DNA of 64,000 bases from Stenotrophomonas hibiscicola ATCC 19867 (GTDB lineage: Bacteria > Pseudomonadota > Gammaproteobacteria > Xanthomonadales > Xanthomonadaceae), in contig NZ_KB907500.1 of assembly GCF_000382065.1 (NCBI RefSeq), positions 741,882 to 805,881 on the forward strand, written 5' to 3'. The notes under the pieces are model-generated. The model did not search any database and was not told the origin of the DNA. It saw only the letters and a program-made list of their open reading frames with translations. This document shows, one piece after another, positions 27,082 to 36,484 of the stretch. Within the stretch, counting starts at the first letter, position 1. Each line of letters begins with the position of its first letter. The position numbers were made by a program, and so were the translations under genes.

Positions 27082-28043
27082 TGCTCGTTCCTCTTTCCAA
27101 CCAATCGCTTGATCCATTCCTTCATCTTCCCAGCGCCCTGCCGCGATACCGCAGCGTCATACACGAAATCCCGGAAATCCTGCGTACCATCCTGCGAACA
27201 GATCCCTCCGTTCGCACAAAAACTGTTGACCAGCACACTGTCTGCCCCACACGGTAGACCGAGTTCGCAGGCCGCGAGCCGCCATGCGAGTTCACTCAGC
27301 TGCTCGCCCGCCACCAGCCCGCTGAGCGCGCGGTCACCCGAGGCACGCACGCCCATCCCCGGAGCGATGGCCATGAAGGCCTCCGGGTCGCGCGAGGTGC
27401 GCACCCGTTCAACCAGGTCACGGCGGTACTCGGGACTGTCCTGCAGCGGTTGGCCCTCGGCGAACAGCGCAGCCTCGGCAGCCAGGTTGCCCTGTGCAGC
27501 CGCCTTGCGCCGTTCGGACAGCACCAGGGCCGTGCCCAGCTTGTCGCCCGGCACGAACCCGCCGCAACGCTGCGCGACGCGTTCGCGCGCCTGCACCATC
27601 GCCGGTGCGGCAGTCAGGCCCAATCCGGCCAGCACGTTGTTGTCCAGGCGGTAGCCACCCGGATCGACCGCATACTGCGCGCAATAGTCGTAGACACGGC
27701 TGAGCATCCAGCGCGCCTCGTGATTGCCTTCGTCCGCCTGCGCACGCAAACGCTGCGCATAGGCGTAGAGGTCGGTGGCCTCTTCGAGATCAGCGCGGAT
27801 ATCCAGGGGCAGCCCGGACGGCAATGCACCGCCACGCTCGAAGGGTGCCAGCCGGCGCGCGAGCGCCTCCGGCATCACCGGCAGCGGTGCCGCACTGTCA
27901 GTGGCCGCCCCCCCAACCGCCAGATCCGCCGAGGCTACCGAAGAAGCCGGAGCATGGCCGCTGGCCCGATAACCGGCCACGCCCAGCACGGCCACGGCCG
28001 GCAGCACGAGCAACCAGGTTTTCAGGGTAGGAGCGAAGGCCAT
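27078..28043 (-). CDS. Hypothetical membrane-anchored or exported protein
   Basis: A 321-aa protein with a hydrophobic N-terminal segment (about residues 8-25, [17 protein letters not shown]) and a long helical, Cys-containing region ([30 protein letters not shown]) probably outside the cytoplasm. The helical repeats with conserved Ala/Glu resemble Sel1-like architecture weakly; I would not assign it. It precedes and overlaps the small membrane-protein gene, so the pair may form a complex. Start chosen at the ATG before AFAPTLK; longer frames upstream cross into the prmA promoter region. Confidence 0.7.
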   Translation of the reverse strand: MAFAPTLKTWLLVLPAVAVLGVAGYRASGHAPASSVASADLAVGGAATDSAAPLPVMPEALARRLAPFERGGALPSGLPLDIRADLEEATDLYAYAQRLRAQADEGNHEARWMLSRVYDYCAQYAVDPGGYRLDNNVLAGLGLTAAPAMVQARERVAQRCGGFVPGDKLGTALVLSERRKAAAQGNLAAEAALFAEGQPLQDSPEYRRDLVERVRTSRDPEAFMAIAPGMGVRASGDRALSGLVAGEQLSELAWRLAACELGLPCGADSVLVNSFCANGGICSQDGTQDFRDFVYDAAVSRQGAGKMKEWIKRLVGKRNEQ

Positions 28044-28206
28044 CGGCGGCGGCGGGCGATACGGCACACAGGAAAGCACGAAGTTTAGCAAGGCCCGACG
28101 GGCCTGTCTGAACGGGCTTCGTTCATCCAGGCACAGCATCTCAGGCAATACGGAGACGCTCCGATGGTCTAGCATGGCCCCCTTTCCCGCGATTGCCCCC
28201 ACCACC

Positions 28207-29127
28207 ATGCCGTTCCTGGAACTGACCCTGCGCTGCACCGAAGCCACCCAGCCCCGCTATGAAAATGCGCTGGAGGACGTGGGTGCACTGGCCGTGACCC
28301 TGCTCGATGCCGAGGCCGATACCAGCAACGAACAGGCCATTCTCGAACCAGGCGTGGGCGAGACCCCGCTGTGGGACACCCTGGTGCTGAGCGCGCTGTT
28401 CCCCGCCGACAGCAACGCGCTGTTGCTGCTGGCCGCACTGGAATCCTTCGATCCGGAACTGGACTGGAGCAGCGGCAGCTTCCGCGCGGTCGAGGATGAA
28501 GACTGGGAACGCGCCTGGCTGGACCAGTTCCAGCCGATGGATTTCGGCAGCCGTACCTGGATCGTGCCGTGGAATCACGAACTGCCCGACGCCGCACAGG
28601 CCGCCGACGCCGCCGTGGTACGGCTGGACCCGGGCCTGGCGTTCGGTTCGGGTACCCACCCGACCACCGCACTGTGCCTGCGCTGGCTGGACCAGTTGGC
28701 CGTGGATGGCCTGCTGCAGGGCCAGCGCGTGCTCGACTTCGGTTGCGGCTCGGGCATCCTTGCACTGGCCGCGCTGAAGCTGGGCGCCGCTGAAGCCATC
28801 GGCGTGGACAACGATCCGCAGGCGCTGGTCGCCACCGCCGACAATGCCGAGCGCAACGGAGAACAGGCCCGCATGCACGTGTACCTGCCGCAGGACGAAC
28901 CGGCCGCGACCTATCCGATCGTGGTCGCCAACATCCTCGCCTCGGCGCTGGATGCGCTGGCCGAACTGCTGGCCGCACGCGTCGCCGCCGGCGGCCGCAT
29001 CGCCCTGTCCGGCATCCTGCATGGCCAGGAAGGCGAACTGCTGCAGCGCTACGCGGCCTGGTTCGATGATCTGCAGGCCACCCAGGACGGCGACTGGATG
29101 CGCATCACTGGCGTGCGCCGCGCCTGA
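28207..29127 (+). CDS. prmA: Ribosomal protein L11 methyltransferase
   Basis: Trimethylates lysines and the N-terminus of ribosomal protein L11 using SAM. The product is 306 aa (E. coli 293). N-terminal L11-recognition domain, then the Rossmann methyltransferase domain with [20 protein letters not shown], motif [20 protein letters not shown] and [12 protein letters not shown]. First gene of a prmA - DUF3426 - fis series also found in xanthomonads. Confidence 0.96.
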   Translation: MPFLELTLRCTEATQPRYENALEDVGALAVTLLDAEADTSNEQAILEPGVGETPLWDTLVLSALFPADSNALLLLAALESFDPELDWSSGSFRAVEDEDWERAWLDQFQPMDFGSRTWIVPWNHELPDAAQAADAAVVRLDPGLAFGSGTHPTTALCLRWLDQLAVDGLLQGQRVLDFGCGSGILALAALKLGAAEAIGVDNDPQALVATADNAERNGEQARMHVYLPQDEPAATYPIVVANILASALDALAELLAARVAAGGRIALSGILHGQEGELLQRYAAWFDDLQATQDGDWMRITGVRRA

Positions 29128-29169
29128 TCGTGGTTGAATGACCGCTGGATCCGAGCCCGCGCCCTGAGC

Positions 29170-29940
29170 ATGTCCGAGCCGAACCCACCCCGCCGCCCCC
29201 TGGCCACCTTCCTGCGCAAGACCCCGGAAGGTGAGGTTGCGCCTGCGTCCGATCCGCGCATGCAGGATCAAACCGGGCAGACAACGCCTGTGGAGCAGGT
29301 GCAGGCCGAGCCCAGCAATCTGGCGCAACCGCCGGCCACACAAATGCGACACGACGATGACGCTGTCATCGTTGCTGAAGCTGCAGCCATCGAACCGGCG
29401 CTGGCCGCGGTGCAGGCAACGGCGGTCACCAGCGATGCCCCCAGCTTCCTCGGCAGCGCACGCCAGCGCACGCTGCCAGCCCCCCGCTGGCACTGGCTGC
29501 TGGTCGCCGGGCTGGCGTTGTTGCTGGTCCTGCAGAGTGTGCTGGCCGACCGTGCGCGGCTGGCTGCCGACGCCGGCAACCGCGTATGGCTGGGGGCACT
29601 GTGTGGCGTGCTGCGCTGCAGCCTGCCCGCCTGGCACGAGCCCGCTGCGTTCACCATGACCAGCCGCGAGATCCGCCCCTTGCCAGGCCAGGCCGGCGTG
29701 CTGCAGGTGCAGGCCAGCATCCGCAATGATGCGCGCTGGGCACAGGCGTGGCCGGACCTGCGGCTGTCATTGTCCGATGCCGATGGCCGGGTGATCGGCA
29801 GCGGCGTGTTCACGCCCGCGCAATACCTGGGTGAGAACCCCGGCGCAGCCCTGCTGGAACCGGGCCAGAGCGCGCGCGTCGCGTTCCGGGTACAGGAGCC
29901 CGCTGCGTCCACCGTCGCATTCACCTTCGACTTTCTCTGA
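29170..29940 (+). CDS. DUF3426-type membrane protein without N-terminal zinc ribbon
   Basis: A 256-aa protein. After a ~105-residue polar, Ala/Pro-rich cytosolic part comes a single membrane segment (about residues 108-125, WLLVAGLALLLVLQSVLA) and the DUF3426 domain, which contains a conserved GALCGVLRCSLP near the membrane and ends in an Ig-like beta domain (FTFDFL). Relatives commonly begin with a CxxC zinc ribbon (MJ0042 type); none is visible here before or after the chosen ATG, so the start is real but the family's usual head is absent. Function unknown; neighbours are prmA and fis. Confidence 0.8.
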   Translation: MSEPNPPRRPLATFLRKTPEGEVAPASDPRMQDQTGQTTPVEQVQAEPSNLAQPPATQMRHDDDAVIVAEAAAIEPALAAVQATAVTSDAPSFLGSARQRTLPAPRWHWLLVAGLALLLVLQSVLADRARLAADAGNRVWLGALCGVLRCSLPAWHEPAAFTMTSREIRPLPGQAGVLQVQASIRNDARWAQAWPDLRLSLSDADGRVIGSGVFTPAQYLGENPGAALLEPGQSARVAFRVQEPAASTVAFTFDFL

Positions 29941-30330
<390 letters not shown>

Positions 30331-30340
30331 GCGCGCGCGT

Positions 30341-30369
30341 GGGTGGCGCCAGCCGCTGGCGGGCAACCC
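30341..30369. repeat. Degenerate SMAG-like palindrome after fis
   Basis: GGGTGGCGCCAGCCGCTGGC followed by GGGCAACCC, an imperfect stem 10 bp past the fis stop. May serve as the 3' end of the fis transcript. Confidence 0.5.
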
Positions 30370-30397
30370 AATGATGCACGATGGCACGATGTTGCAG

Positions 30398-30448
30398 TTG
30401 CCGGCCAGCGGCCGGCACTACCGGTAGATCCACGCCATGCGTGGATGG
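30398..30448. repeat. Tail-to-tail SMAG repeat pair
   Basis: TTGCCGGCCAGCGGCCGGCA CTACC, then GTAGATCCACGCCATGCGTG GATGG: two GTAG repeats of different stem sequence, pointing outward and 1 nt apart. It separates the convergent fis and lipid-operon ends. Confidence 0.85.
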
Positions 30449-30460
30449 AAGCCGGCAGAA

Positions 30461-31456
30461 TCAACCGCCGCCGCCCGCCTTCCAGTAATACCGCACCACG
30501 TGGAAGAACACCGGCGCGGCAAAGCACACCGAATCCAGCCGGTCGAGCATGCCACCATGGCCCTCGATCATGTGGCCCCAGTCCTTGATGCCACGGTCGC
30601 GCTTGATCGCCGACATCACCAGGCCGCCCCAGAACCCCATCAGGTTGATCAGCAGCGACAGGCCGAACGCCTGCAGCGGCGTGAACGGGGTGATCCACCA
30701 CAGCGCTGCGCCCAGCGCGCTGGCACTCAACACGCCACCGACGAAGCCCTCCACCGTCTTCGATGGCGACAGCTTCGGCGCAATCAGATGCTTGCCCAGC
30801 AGCTTGCCCCAGATGTACTGCAGCACGTCCGAGGACTGCACCACGATCACCAGGAAAGCGAACAGCAATACGTTGCGCGCCGGATCGTAGCCCGGCACGT
30901 GCAGGTTCAGCAGCAGCGGCACGTGCGAGATGCAGAACACGCAGATCATCAGGCCCCACTGCACCTTCGCGGTCCGCTCCAGGTAGTGCGTGGTGTCACC
31001 GCCGATGGTCGACAGGATCGGCAGGAACAGGAACGCATAGACCGGAATCAGCAGCGTGTACATGCCGTACCAGTCGATCCACACCAGGTAGTACTGCCAC
31101 GGCAGGACGATGTAGAACGCGGCCAGCAGCGCGTAGTAATCGCCCGAGCGGGTCGGCGCCAGGGTGATGAACTCACGCAGCGCGAACAGCGAGATGATCG
31201 CGAACAGCACGATCACCCCGGCACGGCCGAAGAACAGTGCCAGCCCGACCACGATCGCCATCACCCACCACGCGCGGATGCGCGACACCAGGTTGGCGAT
31301 CACCGCGCTGGGCCGGCCGCGCTGGCGCCAGCGCAGGGTCTCGGCCACCAGCGTGGCCAGCACCAGCACCGCGCCGACACCAGCAAACAGCAGGCCGGTC
31401 TGCTGGCCGACACTCTGCGTTGCCAGATCGCCAGATGCATCCAACACGAAACTCAT
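30461..31456 (-). CDS. Phosphatidate cytidylyltransferase (CDP-diglyceride synthase), YnbB-like
   Basis: A 331-aa polytopic membrane enzyme with about eight hydrophobic segments, making CDP-activated lipid from phosphatidate-like substrate and CTP. The CdsA signature is present near the C-terminal half (APKLSPSKTVEGFVGG and later SAIKRDRGIKDWGHMIEGHG, GGMLDRLDS), with the catalytic Asp/metal residues. Last gene of a six-gene operon whose other members match E. coli YnbA, YnbC and YnbD plus an acyltransferase. The cell would also need the housekeeping cdsA, not in this window, so this copy probably serves a dedicated pathway. Confidence 0.88.
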   Translation of the reverse strand: MSFVLDASGDLATQSVGQQTGLLFAGVGAVLVLATLVAETLRWRQRGRPSAVIANLVSRIRAWWVMAIVVGLALFFGRAGVIVLFAIISLFALREFITLAPTRSGDYYALLAAFYIVLPWQYYLVWIDWYGMYTLLIPVYAFLFLPILSTIGGDTTHYLERTAKVQWGLMICVFCISHVPLLLNLHVPGYDPARNVLLFAFLVIVVQSSDVLQYIWGKLLGKHLIAPKLSPSKTVEGFVGGVLSASALGAALWWITPFTPLQAFGLSLLINLMGFWGGLVMSAIKRDRGIKDWGHMIEGHGGMLDRLDSVCFAAPVFFHVVRYYWKAGGGG

Positions 31457-32082
31457 GCACGACCTCCATTCGGCGCCAAGTCCAGCAGCGCCTGCCGGCT
31501 GCGGGCCAGGAAGGCGGCCTTGTCCTCGTCGGCCTGCAGTCGCAGCGGCGTGCCGAAGGTAGCCGTGCACAACAAGGGCAGCGGCAGGAAGCGGCCCTTG
31601 GGCATCACCCGCTTCAGGTTGTCGATCCACACCGGCACGAACTCCAGTTCCGGCCGCTGCCGCGCCAGATGGTAGATGCCGCTCTTGAACGGCAGCAGCG
31701 GCTCGTCGCCGACATTGCGCGTGCCTTCCGGGAACAGGATCAGCGAACAGCCTTCATCGACCGCTTCGCGCAGCACCTGCAACGGGTCCTGCTGGCGATG
31801 CCCGGCCTCGCGCTCGACCAGCACGCCGTTGAACACCGCGTCGATCAGGTAGCGGCGCAGGCCGTCGCGCTGCCAGTACTCCGCCGCCGCCACCGGACGC
31901 ACCTGGCGGCGCAGGGCCAGTGGCATCGACGACCAGATCAGCACGAAGTCACCGTGGCTGGCGTGGTTGCCGTAGTAGACGCGGTGCTCGCTGGACGGCG
32001 CGCAGCCGATCCACAGCGCGCGCGCGCCGGTCACCACATGGATCGCGCCACTGCAGGCGCGGGCAATCAGTTCGGCGAACAT
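31453..32082 (-). CDS. 1-acyl-sn-glycerol-3-phosphate acyltransferase-like (PlsC family) protein
   Basis: A 209-aa acyltransferase. Catalytic NHASHGDF (the H-x4-D box) near residue 39 and the substrate-binding FPEGTRN near residue 116 are present. Expected to acylate a lysophospholipid or other glycerol-phosphate-like acceptor at the membrane face. The stop overlaps the start of the CdsA-like gene by 4 nt (ATGA), and the gene upstream ends 13 bp before its start. Within the ynbABCD-like operon it would supply the second acyl chain; E. coli ynbABCD lacks this gene. Confidence 0.88.
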   Translation of the reverse strand: MFAELIARACSGAIHVVTGARALWIGCAPSSEHRVYYGNHASHGDFVLIWSSMPLALRRQVRPVAAAEYWQRDGLRRYLIDAVFNGVLVEREAGHRQQDPLQVLREAVDEGCSLILFPEGTRNVGDEPLLPFKSGIYHLARQRPELEFVPVWIDNLKRVMPKGRFLPLPLLCTATFGTPLRLQADEDKAAFLARSRQALLDLAPNGGRA

Positions 32083-32095
32083 CCATCCCTCCCGT

Positions 32096-32533
32096 TCACG
32101 TCTGCGGCCACAGCACGGCCAGCAGCACCAGCACCAGCTGCACCGCCGTCAGCAGGTACTGACGCAGCAGCAGGCGGCGCATGCCGGCCCATCGCAGATC
32201 CCATCCCCGCGACGGTTCCGCGCCCGGTGTGCGGCGCAGGCCACTGTCATGCAGCAGCCGGTCGATGCGTTGCGCCGCGGCCTCATCATTCAAGCCTTCA
32301 TCGCGCAGCAGCTGCAGCAGGCTGGCATCGAGTGCCACCCGCCACGCGTGATAGGCCTGGGCGACGCCTGCCACCACGCTGAGCAGCATCAGTCCGGCGG
32401 CAAGCATCGCCAGCCCGGGCTCGATGCCGAGCAGCAGCAACGCCACCAGCAGCAGCCCCAGCGACAGGCCTGCCGGCCAACGCCCCTGCCGCAGCAGCAG
32501 CTGCATGGTCGAAATATCAGGCGTGGTGCTCAT
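32096..32533 (-). CDS. Small membrane protein of the lipid operon
   Basis: A 145-aa protein with two closely spaced hydrophobic segments in its first half (around residues 22-58) and another at the C-terminus (LLTAVQLVLVLLAVLWPQT). A helical middle part (DEGLNDEAAAQRIDRLLHDS) is probably cytosolic. Overlaps the upstream phosphatase gene by 4 nt. No family recognised. Its tight placement suggests an accessory subunit of the membrane lipid enzymes. Confidence 0.75.
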   Translation of the reverse strand: MSTTPDISTMQLLLRQGRWPAGLSLGLLLVALLLLGIEPGLAMLAAGLMLLSVVAGVAQAYHAWRVALDASLLQLLRDEGLNDEAAAQRIDRLLHDSGLRRTPGAEPSRGWDLRWAGMRRLLLRQYLLTAVQLVLVLLAVLWPQT

Positions 32534-33858
32534 GCAGGGTCTCCGGCGGCAACGGTGATCGCACGCAGGTGCGCCTTGCCCAGCACGATGCCCGGACGCG
32601 CGGCACGCACGATCGCCACCGCCGCATCGGCACCCGCCGCACGACCGCTGCGCAGCAGCCAGGTGGCCACGCTGGCCGCACTGCGCGAGTAACCCAGCGC
32701 GCAGCACACCAGCACCGGCCCGTGCATGCGAAGGCGCTCGATGGCCTCGGCTGCCTCGCGCAGCTGCTCCGGTTCTGGCACCACCAGGTCCAGCATCGGC
32801 ACACCGGCGTACGCCGCACCCGGCGCGCAGCAGGACAGCTCGGCACAGGCATCGACCACGCCCACCAAAGGTGTCGGCAATGCCGCGCAGGGAATCCGGC
32901 CCAGCCACACGCCGTCCAGCACCGGCAACGGCTGCGGCACGCGTCGCGTCCACAACCGCGAATTGATCCAGGCCGCGCCCAGGTACGGCGCCAGCAGCCA
33001 GCGTGCCGCCATGGTCAGGCGACCATCGGCACGCTTCTGGAACACCGCCGTACCCAGCCCGGCATAGGCCAGCGCCACCAGCAGCAGCGACACCACCGGC
33101 CACAGCAGCCAAAGCGCCGTGCCCCCCAGCACCACCACCGGCACCAGCAGCACCCCCGCGCCTAGCAGATAGAACGAGGCCAGGCGCCAGCGCTTTGGAT
33201 CACGCGCCGTGCGCCAGGCCCGCAGCGGCGGCGTGCCCTGCTCCGGCCACAGCCATACGCACAGCCAGCCGGCCAGCAGCCCGGTCGGGATGTCGATGAA
33301 ATGGTGCTGGAACGTGGTCAGCACCGAGACACCGATCAGCAGTGCCCACACATGCAGCACCCAACGCCACACGCCGTGCAGGTACTGCGCGAACTTCACC
33401 CACAGCACGATCAGCAGCACGATGTGCAGCGATGGCGCCTGGTTGAACGGCTTGTCGAAGCCCAGCAGCACATCGAACAGCCAACCGAACACGCCGCCGA
33501 TCTCCGGCCGCTCGAAACTGAAGCGCAGCGGCCACAGCAGGAAGCAGGTGACCGCGATCAGCTGTGCACTGAACAGCCGCAGCGCATGCCGGTCCAGTTC
33601 CAGACGTTGCCGGCACAGGAAGAACGAGACCGCATAGAACAGGTCGATCGACCAGTACGGCACGATCGTCCACGGCACGAAGGGAATGCGCGTCTCCCAG
33701 GCGAACGCCATCACCGGCAGCGTAGCGTGGCGGCCGGCCATCCAGTTGGCGAAGCCGTAGCTGGCAAAGAAGAACGGACCCAGCAGCGCCAGCCACAGCA
33801 GCGCGCGCCGCCAGGGGCGCCCTTCCGCGGCCAGTGGGGTTGCGGCCAGCGTCGCCAT
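32530..33858 (-). CDS. PAP2 / dual-specificity phosphatase fusion, YnbD-like
   Basis: A 442-aa protein. The N-terminal ~210 residues form a polytopic PAP2-like domain (FDKPFNQAPSLHIVLLIVLW and later FQHHFIDIPTGLLAGWL, the His/Asp catalytic pieces). The C-terminal ~140 residues form a cysteine phosphatase domain with the loop CALGYSRSAA (C-x5-R intact). The residue before the catalytic Cys is Cys where most relatives of this enzyme class have His. E. coli YnbD has the same fusion. It starts at an ATG overlapping the upstream stop (TGATG). It likely dephosphorylates a lipid phosphate intermediate; which of the two domains does so is unknown. Confidence 0.88.
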   Translation of the reverse strand: MATLAATPLAAEGRPWRRALLWLALLGPFFFASYGFANWMAGRHATLPVMAFAWETRIPFVPWTIVPYWSIDLFYAVSFFLCRQRLELDRHALRLFSAQLIAVTCFLLWPLRFSFERPEIGGVFGWLFDVLLGFDKPFNQAPSLHIVLLIVLWVKFAQYLHGVWRWVLHVWALLIGVSVLTTFQHHFIDIPTGLLAGWLCVWLWPEQGTPPLRAWRTARDPKRWRLASFYLLGAGVLLVPVVVLGGTALWLLWPVVSLLLVALAYAGLGTAVFQKRADGRLTMAARWLLAPYLGAAWINSRLWTRRVPQPLPVLDGVWLGRIPCAALPTPLVGVVDACAELSCCAPGAAYAGVPMLDLVVPEPEQLREAAEAIERLRMHGPVLVCCALGYSRSAASVATWLLRSGRAAGADAAVAIVRAARPGIVLGKAHLRAITVAAGDPA

Positions 33859-35609
33859 CACGCGGTCCGGCGCGCCAGCGACACGGTGAAGATGCCGAAG
33901 TCATCGATGCGCTGCGCCACCTTCTCGAACCCGGCCAGGCGCACCAGCTCATCCATCTCCTGCTGGGTACGGCGGCGCATCACCCACGCGGCGCCGCCTC
34001 GATGGCTGGTCAGCGCGCGGGCGATGAATTCCAGCTGCGGGTGCCAGGGCTGGCCGGTGTAGGCCAGGTAGCCGCCCACCGGTACGGTTGCGGCGATGCC
34101 CTGCAGCGAGCGCAGCACGGCGTCGTTGTCGGGGAATAGTTCGTACAGGCCCGATATCACCGCCAGCGTAGGCGCCGGGTCCACCGCCGCCAGTTGCGCC
34201 GGATCGAACGCATCGCCCTGCTCGAAGTGGGCGATGTCGGCTGCACCGAGGCGCTCGATCAAGGCCTGGCCCTGGGTCACGTTCAGATCGCTGAAATCAC
34301 GCAGCACGATGCGGTCGGCGCGCTGTTCGCCCTGGCCCAGCGCTTCCAGCACATAGCGGCCATGGCCGGCGGCCACGTCCAGCACGCGCACCGGCGTGCC
34401 CTGCCAGCGCAGGCGCTGGGCAGCATCGCGCAGCAGTTCCTGCAGGTGCTGGCCACGGATGCGGATGCCGCGCCAGCCGATTGCGTCCAGGTAATTGCGG
34501 TCGACCATGCGGCCCAGCGGGCCCTTGCCGCGCGCTTCGTTGCGATAGATGTAGTCGAGCGTGCTGCCGGAATCGAAACCGGTCTGCAGGCCCAGCGCAA
34601 TGCCTTCGGACAGCGTGCCACCGAAGCGCAGGCCGCCGCGCACCACGCGCCAGCGCAGGTCGGCCAGGCTGTTGCGTTCGGGTGGCCAGGCCAGGATCTC
34701 TGATTCCTCGAAGGTCGGTCCATGACGGTGCGCGTCACGCCGCGGCAGTTCGCGCAGCGGCTCGGCAAAACGCGCCTGGATGAAGCTGCGGATGCGCGCC
34801 AGTGCTGGTGCCCGATCGCGCTCGCCCAGCGTGTCGTGGAAGAAGCCCGGCAGATGCACCCGCTCCTTGATCGGGCTGGACAGGCGTTCATAGAAGCGAT
34901 CCTGCGGGCCACGGTGCACCACGAAGTCCGAACCGGACACCAGCAGCTGCACCGGCACGCTGATGGCCTGCGCATCGGCGACGATGCGGTCAGCCGCTTC
35001 GTACAGGCCCAGCAGCACGCGCACCGAGATCGGCCGGGTGATCAGCGGATCGGTACGGTAGCTTTCCACCCGCGCCGGATCATGGGTCAGCCACTGCGGC
35101 TTGACATAGCTGTTGACGAAGAAGTTGCCGCGCAGCTTCTGCATCAAGGCCAGGCCCGGGCGCGCGAACGGCACGTACAGCTTCACCTTGAACGCCGGCG
35201 AAGCCATCACCAGCGCACGCAGGCGCGGCGCGTAATCGTGCACCCAGGTCGCGGCGACCACCGCGCCCACGCTCTGCGCGATCACCACGATATTTTCCAC
35301 CGCGATGCCGTGCTCGGCACCGATGTGGGCAATGAAGCTATCGAGGTCGCGCACCAGCGCCGGGAAGCCCGGTGCATCGCCACGCGCGCCCGGCGAACGG
35401 CCATTGCCGCGCGCATCCCAGGCGAAGAAGGCGGTGTCGGGCAGGTCCAGCTCATCGACCAGGTGGGTGACCCGGCCGGAGTGCTCGTGGCCGCGGTGCA
35501 GCAGCACGATGGCCTTGGTGGCCGGGGTTGCGGTGGTGCCCGCCCAGTACCGGTAGAACAGCGGTACCTGGTCGAAGCTGTGGAATTCCCGTTCCTGCGC
35601 CTGACGCAT
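33858..35609 (-). CDS. Alpha/beta hydrolase - SAM methyltransferase fusion, YnbC-like
   Basis: A 583-aa cytosolic two-domain protein. The N-terminal hydrolase (about 1-290) has an oxyanion segment LLHRGHEHSGR, the nucleophile elbow IAQSVGA with Ser113, FAWDARGNGRS, and a late His (GFFHDTLGER). The C-terminal class I methyltransferase has motif I VLDVAAGHGRYV near residue 405 and a DAFDPAQLAAVDP region. E. coli YnbC shows the same fusion. A GGAG ribosome-binding site lies 7 nt before the ATG. Lies between the phosphotransferase and phosphatase genes. Possible roles: deacylation followed by N- or O-methylation of a lipid head group; this is inference from domains and neighbours. Confidence 0.88.
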   Translation of the reverse strand: MRQAQEREFHSFDQVPLFYRYWAGTTATPATKAIVLLHRGHEHSGRVTHLVDELDLPDTAFFAWDARGNGRSPGARGDAPGFPALVRDLDSFIAHIGAEHGIAVENIVVIAQSVGAVVAATWVHDYAPRLRALVMASPAFKVKLYVPFARPGLALMQKLRGNFFVNSYVKPQWLTHDPARVESYRTDPLITRPISVRVLLGLYEAADRIVADAQAISVPVQLLVSGSDFVVHRGPQDRFYERLSSPIKERVHLPGFFHDTLGERDRAPALARIRSFIQARFAEPLRELPRRDAHRHGPTFEESEILAWPPERNSLADLRWRVVRGGLRFGGTLSEGIALGLQTGFDSGSTLDYIYRNEARGKGPLGRMVDRNYLDAIGWRGIRIRGQHLQELLRDAAQRLRWQGTPVRVLDVAAGHGRYVLEALGQGEQRADRIVLRDFSDLNVTQGQALIERLGAADIAHFEQGDAFDPAQLAAVDPAPTLAVISGLYELFPDNDAVLRSLQGIAATVPVGGYLAYTGQPWHPQLEFIARALTSHRGGAAWVMRRRTQQEMDELVRLAGFEKVAQRIDDFGIFTVSLARRTA

Positions 35610-35643
35610 GCAATCTCCTGATTGTCTTTTTGTATCTGCTTGA

Positions 35644-36261
35644 TTAATTCGGCGAAACCGCCGCTTCCCGCAGTCCGCGACGGACGCGGTTGATCATCGT
35701 CAGCACGCACAACAATGCCATGGCTGCAGCCACGCCGCTGGCCGTCAGTGCACCGCCCCAGCCGAAGGCCAGCAGCAAGCCCAGCGCACCGATCACGAAG
35801 GCGCGGTCGCTCTTGCCCATCGGGCCGTCATAGCGGCGGCTGGCACCGACCATCAGCCCCAGCACGCCGGCGTACTCGCTCAGCGCCGCCGTCCAGGCCA
35901 GCAGCCACAGCGCCTCCGGGCGCACGCCGGGTACGCTGAGCAGGCTCAGGTACAGCGCCGCATCGGCGATCACATCGCACAATTCGTTCAGATAGGCGCC
36001 CAGCCGCGATTGCTGGCCGAATTCGCGCGCCAGCATGCCGTCCACCGCGTTGAGCGCCATGCGCAGCAGCATCCACAACGGCAGCAGCAGGTACAGCAGA
36101 GGCTGGGCAGGCGCGCAGCACCACACGGCCGCGGCCACCAGCAGCGAGACCAAGGCAGCGGCCACGGTCACCGTATTGGCAGTGATCCCCATGCGGAACA
36201 GACCGCGTACGGCTGGACGCAACAGGTCCTGGAAACGTCCCTTCAATGCATAGATCGACAT
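35644..36261 (-). CDS. CDP-alcohol phosphatidyltransferase-family protein, YnbA-like, variant metal site
   Basis: A 205-aa polytopic membrane protein, first gene of the operon. The family motif is recognisable at residues 71-96 (N-x2-DG-x2-AR-x8-G-x3-N-x3-D: NAVDGMLARE ... GAYLNELCD). The canonical motif has Asp at the first and third acidic positions; here both are Asn (71 and 92). Residue Asp100 follows. The enzyme would join a CDP-activated lipid to an alcohol acceptor, or the reverse. The Asn substitutions may be a subfamily trait. A long in-frame extension upstream runs into the purH promoter region and is not real. Confidence 0.85.
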   Translation of the reverse strand: MSIYALKGRFQDLLRPAVRGLFRMGITANTVTVAAALVSLLVAAAVWCCAPAQPLLYLLLPLWMLLRMALNAVDGMLAREFGQQSRLGAYLNELCDVIADAALYLSLLSVPGVRPEALWLLAWTAALSEYAGVLGLMVGASRRYDGPMGKSDRAFVIGALGLLLAFGWGGALTASGVAAAMALLCVLTMINRVRRGLREAAVSPN

Positions 36262-36484
36262 GATCCGTACCCGCTGATCCTTGGCAGTGCGGGCACAGCC
36301 TACCCCATCGTTGGCAGATTCCGACAACCCGGCTCTGGTCCGCAGCCCAGACTCCGGATCGGGCCGGATCGGTGTGCCCGACCCGGCCTTACGCCGATTG
36401 CCACGGCAAATTACCCCTTCCAGCGCCCGCCACGGGCCCCCACCGCCTACAATATCGACCCCGCTCCGCTGCCGATTCTGTCCC

